A stretch of DNA of 64,000 nucleotides, taken from assembly GCA_964020155.1 (NCBI GenBank), contig OZ026548.1, positions 6,363,397-6,427,396 on the forward strand, written 5' to 3'. The notes under the pieces were generated by a model. The model was not told the DNA's origin, made no database searches, and saw only the letters and a list, made by a program, of their open reading frames with translations. Below are positions 31,567 through 41,532 of this stretch, piece after piece. Each line of letters starts with the position of its first letter. Positions within the stretch are counted from its first letter, which is position 1. This stretch comes from Chondrilla cf. caribensis. Its lineage: Eukaryota > Porifera > Demospongiae > Chondrillida > Chondrillidae. A program made the position numbers and the translations under genes.

Positions 31567-33271
31567 ATAGGCATGCACATGCACACACACACCTGTCATC
31601 ATATTCCAAAACCAGCTGTCAGTGGCATAATCCTGAGTTGTTGCTATTTGCATTTCAGCCCTACAGCAGAGGAGGCTCAACCATTCACAATATTCCACCG
31701 TCAAACTACACATTCCTAGTATCTTACCAATCCATATCAACATAGTTCCTTTCATCTGGTTTAGGCCAATCCACTTCACTGATGACATGTGAGGTTTGGA
31801 ATATCAGTGCCAACCAGTAGCTCCCTGTGATCTCCCCGATGATGTTCACCAAGACCTATGGTCCACCATAAAGAACTCAACTGACTTGTTAACTGCTGTA
31901 AACTGTGTGTGTGTGTGGGGGGGGGGGGGACTCACCACTGTTGATAACGGCATGAACATCAATGGAATACCAAACCGGTACAGACAGTGGGTGACTTTCC
32001 CGGTGAAGAATATCACCCACTGGGAACTGGAAGGCTTGGCAAACCGGATACTTGCTGTGAAGATAAAGTGATACATTGCCATGGTGAATCACCATGGTAA
32101 CTTGTGTATGCTAACACCAATTAAACTCACAATTATTCATAGTGTACATCAAATAAAAGTCTTGAAATCTGGTCTTGATTCCCAACTGAGAAGAAGAGGA
32201 ACAAGGAAACCATCAAATCCAAAGACAGCCCACCACACACTAGAGTACGGGGACACAACTCACCACACACTAGAGTACGGGGACACAACTCACCACACAC
32301 TAGAGTACGGGGACACAACTCACCACACACTAGAGTACGGGGACACAACTCACCACACACTAGAGTACGGGGACACAACTCACCACACACTAGAGTACGG
32401 GGACACAACTCACCACACACTAGAGTACGGGGACACTACTCACCACACACTAGAGTACGGGGACACAACTCACCACACAGTAAAGCATGGGGACGTATAT
32501 ATGCTGATAAAAGTATCTCGGAAGCCATTTCTGCTCCCATTTGATTCGTCGAATGTCAGGTGACTCGGAACTAGCTGTCATGATATCTGGATCAGACCCA
32601 TCAATATTGGTAAATGGGTGATGTCCTAAGGTATGCTGTGGAAACACTCAGGATAACTCAGTATTCTCTTGTACATCTAGTCCACACAACTAACTTGATG
32701 TATCCAACAAAACATGGACGCTCCATGATAGAAGTCGTGGACACACTGGACCAACTTCCACACCCACGGCTTGTGGGTGATGGCAAAATGGCTACAAGTG
32801 AGATAATCACGAGTGACACATGATGGTCACATGTAAGTCACATGATCAACCCTGACCTACCTTGAATCGTGTGTGCACGTCATGGCAACCAGAGCAGTAC
32901 TCACTCCCAACAAAAGGGAACACAGAATACACAAAACCAAGCTATCTTGGAAGACAATCTGAGAAATTAAAGATTTGTGTTGGATCAAAACAATGAAGAA
33001 GAGGGGACAAAACTCACTGCTCCGGCCAAGGAGGTGAAAGAGAGTAGAAGGAAGAAAATGTAGCGAGCAAACATCCAATAGTCGACCTTTGGATCCTGGA
33101 GTGGGAACCGTGATCACCCACTATCACTTCAAGACGTGCCACATACATACAGGTACACTCACAATGTTGTTTTCTTCAAAATATTTCTCCACTCTTTCCT
33201 TCAAAGTCACATAAAATTTGCTACATGGAAAGACGTTTATCAGCATAGAAACATACATGTGTACGTGTACT

Positions 33272-33338
<67 letters not shown>

Positions 33339-33940
33339 TGGTTTGGGAAACCATGGATATTCATTGGTTATCAACTTGCCAACATAAAACTTCTCCAAAA
33401 CCCTATAGTCGTGGACACACGTGCAATGTGGCAACAGATTGTAATGGTTGCAGCAATCCCAACCAACCTGTGTACGCTCAGTTTGTGGTAGGATTCAAAC
33501 AGCTGTGTGGCATCTCTACCAACGCCATACATTATCTGGTCGATGCCTCCTGGGTGATGCTTAATGAACTTGGACACATCATACACCTTAAGAGAATATC
33601 AGAAACGTCACATTGTGATGTGTTCAGTTCTAGCAAAGACCCTACGTATCTGGGGTCTATGGTTCTAGAGTCCACCATCACCCCACTCAATGTAGCAGTA
33701 GTCCATGCAGTCAAACCTTGTTTCTTATAGCTATATGTCCATTATGACGTTCGTTCAGCTCAGCCAGCTCTTCCCAGGTGAACGTCCTCACGTTCCGATC
33801 AGCACCCGGTTCTTTACCGTCATCACAGGAAAGAGACTTCCGCGGGATAGCGTCTATTTCTCCTGTGAGCGGAGATAAAGCCTATTCAGGTACTGAAAGA
33901 GATCAACAGTGTAAGAAATTGTCCTCGACGAACCCGGCAT
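31201..33940 (-). CDS. Front-end (delta-5-like) fatty acid desaturase, copy B
   Basis: Tandem duplicate of copy A with the same exon layout and all catalytic features: HPGG haem motif, HDSSH, HTLGHH (next to PFTNIDGSDPDI) and QTTHHLFPG. No stop or frameshift is visible, so both copies look functional. Differences from A are few: IIGEITGSYW for IIGDVTFSYW, HPF for HSF after box II, and scattered silent changes. The promoter side is unlike copy A beyond the proposed start at 33940, so expression may differ. The next gene downstream on the same strand is copy A; the RTK lies upstream. Confidence 0.88.
31509..31592. repeat. (CA)n tract forming a desaturase B donor
   Basis: Sense-strand (GT)n directly after exon end ATGATGACAG at 31593, interrupted by a GCATGTGCATGCCTATG segment that copy A lacks. 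Confidence 0.9.
32231..32493. repeat. 30-bp donor-derived minisatellite, desaturase B (8 full units)
   Basis: Same unit and donor relation as in copy A (exon end near 32474) but eight full units, exactly twice the four in copy A. Its units are also more uniform, suggesting recent expansion. Confidence 0.93.
33273..33336. repeat. (CA)n tract forming a second desaturase B donor
   Basis: Sense-strand (GT)n starts immediately after exon end CCAAACCAAG at 33337, as in copy A. Confidence 0.9.
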
Positions 33941-33963
33941 GGCTTTTTGTTTATCAAAGGTGA

Positions 33964-33976
33964 CTGGTATGACCAG
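33964..33976. promoter_or_regulatory. Inverted-repeat motif upstream of desaturase B
   Basis: The same CTGGTATGACCAG as upstream of copy A, about 24 bases from the proposed start, although neighbouring sequence has diverged or been replaced. Confidence 0.4.
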
Positions 33977-34055
33977 ATGCTGGAAAGGTCACTGTTTCGG
34001 ACAAAATGGGGTGATCTTAAAGGGGGTTCCCCTCAATCAGTCATCAAGCCCCAAC

Positions 34056-34195
34056 ATGGCGGACAGGTCTGGTCAGCTAGACTTGCAGGCGGGCACAATG
34101 GCAGGTCTTCTGCTTGCAAAATGTAAGAAAATCCTTCTATTGAGAATTTTTTAATTGTTTATTATTCATTCTTTGTTTTATTTCCAGATAAATAA
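34056..34195 (+). CDS. Candidate two-exon small ORF (24 residues)
   Basis: ATG at 34056 opens a frame to a GTAAGA donor after 34132; a strong polypyrimidine acceptor (TTTGTTTTATTTCCAG) ends at 34187, and the joined frame stops at 34193-34195 after AKYK. The peptide starts MADRSGQLDLQAG. I recognise no family. The splice sites look real, but this could equally be a 5' untranslated leader or chance; direction and coding status are unproven. The rest of 33977-34435 holds nothing recognisable. Confidence 0.2.
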
Positions 34196-34435
34196 CCGTA
34201 AAAATGTATGCGAAATTCTGAATCCAAAAAATTGATTATTACGTGAGTTTAAAGGGATTTATGGTGCGTATTTTATAGTGTAGCTGAATGTGTTATACAA
34301 GTGACAATGCATTAATGAGTGAATGAAAGTGTATGAATGTTATGCTGCTGCCTTCAGTCATCTAAATGATTGTGGGTGCCTAGAAACCCATTTTCATGCT
34401 AAAAATGTTGATATTTGGTTCAAATGTTGTTCAGT

Positions 34436-37400
34436 TTACATTGACGTCTCCAGCATTGCTTCCAAACCGATATCCATAGTCTGGGGACTGATCATGAACT
34501 GGTATTGGTTGGTTTGTCTCAAGTCTTTCTCCTCCAAAGAAGACACATTGTTTTCCTGAGTGTGTTCTATCTTCTCCATTTGCCCACATTCCTCCTCCAC
34601 TGAGTTGGACTGTATGCTCGGTACTGATTCTCTGCTGGCCTTCTCCATGGCTGGCATCAGGTTGTAGTATGGCAGCATTTCGTCCACCAAGAGGTGGATG
34701 TAGTTCTCCTTGTGCGTGCTGCTCAGCATGTGGTCCATCTTTGAACGAAGGTCTGCGAAAGTTGGCCTGGGTTTCGGATCCTCATTCCAGCATTCCTGCA
34801 TTATAGTGTAGCTATTGGGAACGGGAGTAAGTATTGAACTGTGTTAATTGGGACGCTCTCCACATTTGTGTGTGTGTGTGTGTGTGTGTGTGTTGCATGT
34901 GTCTCACATGTCATCATTGCAGTTGGTAGGTCTTGGAAGTCTGTATCCTTTCTGCAGAGCCTCCAGCAGTTCACGGTTATTGAAAGTTGGGTAAGGATAG
35001 CCACCTGAAGGGGTGGGCAAGGGGTGTGTTACGATGATGGGTGGAGGGAGGGGTGTGTTATGATGATGGGTGGAGGGTGGGGTGTGTTATGATGATGGGT
35101 GGAGGGAGGGGTGTGTTATGATGATGGGTGGAGGGAGGGGTGTGTTATGATGATGGGTGGAGGGTGGGGTGTGTTATGATGATGGGTGGAGGGAGGGGTG
35201 TGTTTTGATGATGGGTGGAAGGTGGGGTGTGTCACGAGAGTGAGTGGATAAAGAGGTGTGTAAATCCCTCACCTAGAGTACATATCTCCCAGAGTGTGAT
35301 GCCATAGGACCACCTGAACACATGTACAATAGAATCCATATAGAATGGCAGATTTATGCACACTTTATGTACCATCCACATATATTCTGTACACACACTG
35401 TACATATATTCTGTACACACAGTATACACACTGTACATATGTTCCGTACACACAGTACACAGAATATACATATATTCTGTACACACAGTACACATTGTGC
35501 ACTCCGATAAACTGTCCATGAGGTATACCAGTAGTGGTTAGCTATTAGCTTGTTGCTATGTTGAGTGGCGTACCAGCCAACAGCTGAGATGTGTGTCCAC
35601 CCATTAGAACTACAATTAGCTACTCACACATCACTCTTAGTTGTGAACACTCTGTCCACAATAGCCTCTATGGCCATCCAGCGAAGTGGCATTTGTCCCG
35701 TGCTCTTGCTTAAGTACATCTTTCCCTCGCGCGATAGACCGAAGTCTGCAATCTTCAGCATTTTGTCTTTGTCGATGAGGATGTTCCTACAGGCCAGGTC
35801 CCGGTGCACCACCAGCATGCTGCTGAGGTATTCCTGAGGTGTAGCAGAAGTGGACAGCCAGCAGGGTCAGACCACACCACACCATCTCAACCTGATTTAT
35901 CCCTGACCACACCCACTCAGCAGTCTTACCATTCCAGAAGCTATCTGATAGGCAAACGAGAGAAGGTTGCTAGGCTTCAGATCCCCCAGCTCCCAGTAAT
36001 GGTTGTCCAGCTCCTCTTGGAGGACGGCAGGATCTTCTTCAGTTTCATAATTTTCTTTCTTAGTTTCATCGTCCCTGGCTGCCACATTGCAGTAGTCATT
36101 CTCTTGCTGTCGGACAATTGGAGAAAATCCTCAACAGGTAGCATTGAGAAATTGCAACAACTTTATGCATTTCTAATCAAATTTTATTCTTTAGTGAATG
36201 TCAGTGGGCTAAGACTGATAGACAGACTAGAGCTGGTAGACGGACTAGAGCTGCTAGACGGACTAGGGCTGGTAGACGGACTAGGGCTGGTAGACGGACT
36301 AGGGCTGGTAGACGGACTAGAACTGGTAGACGGACTAGAGCTGGTAGACGGACTAGGGCTGGTAGACGGACTAGGGCTGGTAGACGGACTAGGGCTGGTA
36401 GACGGACTAGGGCTGGTAGACGGACTAGGGCTGGTAGACGGACTAGGGCTGGTAGACGGACTAGGGCTGGTAGATGGACTCACTTTAACCTTCTTTCTCA
36501 TTGTTCTCAAGTATGTCAGTAGATCGCCATGGGCAACATACTCAAGTACAAGACAAAATGGCTCCTGTAGTGTGCAGCACCCAATTAGGTTGACAACAAA
36601 TGGACTTCGGCTGTCGCTAATCTTCTTCATGATGGCAATCTCCCTCAGAAAGTCCCCTTTTATGCTCTCGTTGGACCCAACTAATTTAATGGATTAGCAA
36701 TATCACATGGATAGTTAGCTACATTAGGGTATAATGGCTGTGTGTGTGTGTGTGTGTGTTCGTGGGTCAGTGTGGGTGGGTGTGCATGGTTAAACTCACA
36801 TTTCAGCATCTTGACAGCCACCTGTGTCCCTGGCTTGACATGCCTGGTCACAGACACAATGGAGGCTTTGTACACTTCTCCAAAGTTCCCGTCAGATATC
36901 TTCTGATTCATGATGATTTCGTGTGGAGGTAGCTCCCATTCGTCCATCTGTACTGGTTCCAACCGCATGTCTCTCAGAGGCTCAAACGCTTCAAACTCGC
37001 TTTCTCCTTCGTGGTCTCCACCAACCCACATGACCTAGGAGTCAGGGTGTAAGTATCTTGTGACTATCATGTGATGATAATACAGACTTCTCTGAGAGTG
37101 CTTGATTGGTCAAATTTACATCATTTAAGTGAGGTTGAGTGCAGTGAGGCTGAGTGCAGTGAGGCTGAGTGCAGTGAGGCTGAGTGCAGTGAGGCTGAGT
37201 GCAGTGAGGCTGAGTGCAGTGAGGCTGAGTGCAGTGAGGCTGAGTGTAGTGAGGCTGAGTGCAGTGAGGCTGAGTGCAGTGAGGCTGAGTGCAGTGAGGC
37301 TGAGTGCAGTGAGGCTGAGTGCAGTGAGGCTGAGTGCAGTGTGGCTGAGTGTAGTGAGGCTGAGTGCAGTGAGGCTGAGTGCAGTGAGGCTGAGTGTAGT

Positions 37401-38307
37401 GAGGCTGAGTGCAGTGAGGCTGAGTGCAGTGTGGCTGAGTGTAGTGAGGCTGAGTGCAGTGAGGCTGAGTGCAGTGAGGCTGAGTGCAGTGTGGCTGAGT
37501 GTAGTGAGGCTGAGTGCAGTGTGGCTGAGTGTAGTGAGGCTGAGTGCAGTGAGGCTGAGTGCAGTGAGGCTGAGTGTTGGAGTGCAGGGTTCAGTGTGCA
37601 TTGAGGTGAGATTTATGGTTATTTATCTTGTGGCTGTCATGTGATGTGTTTGTCATGCACTTGTCATGTGACATACATCTTTGATGGCTTCTTGCTTATT
37701 CCTTCTGAAGCACCACACAAGGACACACACAAGGGCGATTATGCAGGGACACATGCACAGGAACAGACCCCCCACCACAGAAATCGAGGCCGCAATGGCT
37801 ACTATGCTGTTGGGACTGCCTACAGAAATAGGAGAGATTAATAAAAATACTTCAACAAACCATTGTCCCTTATGTTGCTCCACCCCTACTGCTGCCACGC
37901 CCCCTGATGTTGTTCCACCCCTAATGCTGCCACGCCCCCTGATGTTGTTCCACCCCTAATGCTGCCACACCCCCTGATGTTGTTCCACCCCTAATGCTGC
38001 CACGCCCCCTGATATTGTTCCACCCCTAATGCTGCCACACCCCTTGATGTTGTTCCACCCCTACTGCTGCCACACCCAACCCTTTGTAATCTTTACCTGT
38101 TGCAAACGTCATTGTGAACTGCAGTGTCACTGCAGCTGTCTTCTTCTGATGACCGTAAACTGCGACGACCTGTATGTTGTGAACACATATAGCACAGAAT
38201 ACATGTACACACGCAAACACAAAAAGTTCAGTGTTGTAACAATAACAACAATATACACAACCAATACACAATCAAGAATATGAACATGCTTATCCCCACG
38301 TAAGTGA

Positions 38308-38338
<31 letters not shown>

Positions 38339-38537
38339 CACTGACCGTTATGTTGTAGTACTCATCCTGGTACCAGGTTGTGTTAAGATTATAGTATATT
38401 TTCCCTTTGTCATTTTGTGGCTGTTGACGTAATTAATCATTAAGTGTAAAGTAATATGTGAACGACTTCAATGAGCATGAAGACATACTCACACACACGC
38501 ACGCACGCACGCACACACACACACACACACACATACG

Positions 38538-38591
<54 letters not shown>

Positions 38592-41417
38592 CGCACACAC
38601 ACACACACACACGCACACACACACACTCACACTGTACTCTTCTCTGTAATGGCCCGAACTCAATGGACTGCCAAGTGTGATGATGTACTTCAATCGGGGG
38701 TAGCATGGAGTGCTGGAGGAGGCCCAGGAGAACCTAGCCACCACTTGGTCTTGTGTTGCTCTGACTGTGTAGTTTAATAATGTAATATTTTGTACTGCTT
38801 CCGGTTCTGAGTTGGACGGAACTGAATCTGGAATTGAAGAACAGTTTCAAATTTTTAATTGTGACCTGTATGCATCACTTGTTCTGTGTGCAATGCTCAC
38901 CATTGAAGTTGACAGTGTAAACGTAGTTGAAATAGTTACTTCCGAAGAGCAGTTCACTCTGTAAGTCAATGAGATGTAGCATCTATCACCACCATCCTCC
39001 ACCACCCCCATCACTATCATTACCACCATCCCCATCACTATCATCACCACCATCCCTTCACTATCATCACCACAATCCCTTCACTATCATCATCCCTGCC
39101 ATCAGTACTATCCTTGTTACGATTATAATCTGTGTTAACTTGCACAGTATATACTTGGGAACATTTGTGTTGGTTGCATTCAATTCACATGACTTTGCAA
39201 GACGTACTTTGATTATTTTCTCTTCAACGATCATGACGCCATTAGCTCTCTGTGTGATGATGATAACTAATCCCTCCTTCTGTGGTGAGATGGTGATGTC
39301 GGTATTGTTTGTTGCTGGGTTTGTGAACTCCTGGGTTTTGAAGAGTGGATATGTAACTCATCTGACCCAACCTCCACTCACACTCCACCACTCACTTCAT
39401 CACTCACTCCACCCCTCGCTCCACCCCTCACTCCACCCCTCACTCCACCACTCACTCCACCACTCACTCCATCACTCACTCCACCCCTCACTCCACCACT
39501 CACTCTACCCCTCACTCTACCACTCACTCCACCACTCACTCCACCCCTCACTCTACCCCTCACTCCACCACTCACTCCACACCTCACTCTACCACTCACT
39601 CCACCCCTCACTCCACCCCTCACTCCACCCCTCACTCCACCCCTCACTCCACCACTCACTCCACCCCTCACTCCACCCCTCACTCCACCACTCACTCCAC
39701 CCCTCACTCCACCCCTCACTCCACCCCTCACTCCACCCCTCACTCCACCACTCACTCCACCCCTCACTCCACCCCTCACTCCACCACTCACTCCACCCCT
39801 CACTCCACCCCTCACTCCACCCCTCACTCCACCCCTCACTCCACCCCTCACTCCACCACTCACTCCACCACTCACTCCACCACTCACTCCACCCCTCACT
39901 GCACCACTCACTCCATCACTCACTCTAGCCCTCACTGCACCCCTCACTCCACCACTCACTCCACCACTCACTCCACCCCTCACTGCACCACTCACTCCAT
40001 CACTCACTCTAGCCCTCACTGCACCCCTCACTCCACCACTCACTCCACCACTCACTCCACCACTCACTCCATCACTCACTCCATCACTCACTCTAGCCCT
40101 CACTGCACCCCTCACTCCACCACTCACTCTAGCCCTCACTCCACCCCTCACTCCACCACTCACTTGTACCATATTATTATAGTGGAAACATTTTGTGATT
40201 TGGCACTTAAACAAGCATTTCATGGTATTAATTCCACGATTTGTTGTTGATAGTTTGCAATTACTTTGATATTTACTCTTGTAGGGATGTCACTAGTAAA
40301 CTTTTGTGAATTGGCCAAATCATGAAATGCAAAATTTTAACCTCGCTAAATTTCCCACTGTACAGTACACCATCACCTCACTCACTACCCATCCAAACAA
40401 CACACCCTGAGGACAATTTTACGTAATCCAGTGACGTTGGTCATGTTGACAGAAATTTGTGACAGGAAGAGGACTGAAACGTTGGATATTGAGACCCTGA
40501 ATGTGACCTCCACATCAATTGTACATCTTTCCGTGTTATTGCCTCTCACTACGTAGGAGATGTGTCTGCTGGTGTTGGTGTCGAACCGGATTGTCCTGGG
40601 AGGATAGAAGGAGTTGGAGGATCCCTGATCTGAAGCATGAGAGTAGAGGATGGATCAATTAGTCATGTGACCTGCATGTGACATCCCACTCTATCATCAG
40701 TACAGTTCATACCTTGTAGGTCAAATGGTATAGTTAATACCCTTGGTTGGATGTTGTTCTCTGGAGGTGGCTTGGGTAGGGAGTAGTACTGTAAGGAAAG
40801 AGTTAACAGATTGCGAGGTGACTTCAGCCATGGGAAGCAGTGGGTGACATGACTTCCTTCTTATGGTCACTGGATCATATATTGTTGCTAACATCATTAA
40901 ATGTGTCAGTCGTCATGGCGGCAGTGGTCGCACCTGTCACCTCTCACCTGTAAATCCACTTGGTTGTAGCAGCTCCACAGGACCTCCCAGGGGACCTGGG
41001 AGTCTTGCAATACAATGGAGCGGGTTTCCTGTGGGGGTAACCACAGTGTTGAGTTTATACATTACACTACTAGCAATTGGAATAGTATTGACGATATTGT
41101 GTATTGTGTATTGATTACTGTTGTGGTGTTGGCTATGAACAGCTGGTCTGTGTTTAACACACATACACCACACATTCACACACATGCACACACATTTATA
41201 CACACAAATGTACATGCACACATGTACACACCGCTGGTCTTTCATATGTTAGCACAGTCGAGCTGTTCAGTAGGTCACAGTATTTTTCTCTGAATATGGT
41301 GGTTTGCTTCAACTTATCATGACCTCGTATACGTAGTCCTTTGGCAGCAATGAATGGTTCGTCTGAGAAATGATAACAACAGGCATTTTGTGCATGTGAG
41401 CCATTGCAGACAGCATT

Positions 41418-41461
<44 letters not shown>

Positions 41462-41464
41462 TGT

Positions 41465-41532
<68 letters not shown>

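Larger units (their letters stand above)
27283..33976. repeat. Tandem gene duplication of the desaturase, unit about 3.5-3.6 kb
   Basis: 27655-30315 and about 31165-33943 are near identical over exons and introns. The offset is 3510 bp up to the 30-bp array and 3630 bp beyond it; the 120-bp change equals four extra 30-bp units in copy B. The 3' flanks (27283-27410 vs 31050-31165) are clearly diverged, and the 5' flanks are unrelated except for an 18-bp motif. A coding difference cluster lies near 28310 / 31823 (IIGDVTFSYW in A, IIGEITGSYW in B). Confidence 0.95.

Noticed and set aside
35804..36697. A 297-residue plus-strand frame with (LVDGLG)n
   Set aside because: Antisense to RTK kinase exons and the 18-bp array; no family resemblance.
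37071..37644. Long open frames on both strands with (SEAEC)n or (RLSAV)n repeats
   Set aside because: Produced by a 15-bp tandem repeat whose period is divisible by three; no non-repeat coding sequence, and it sits inside an RTK intron.
38969..40223. Open frames of about 300 residues with (HPSL)n and (GGVR)n
   Set aside because: A 12-bp satellite in an RTK intron keeps all frames open by chance.
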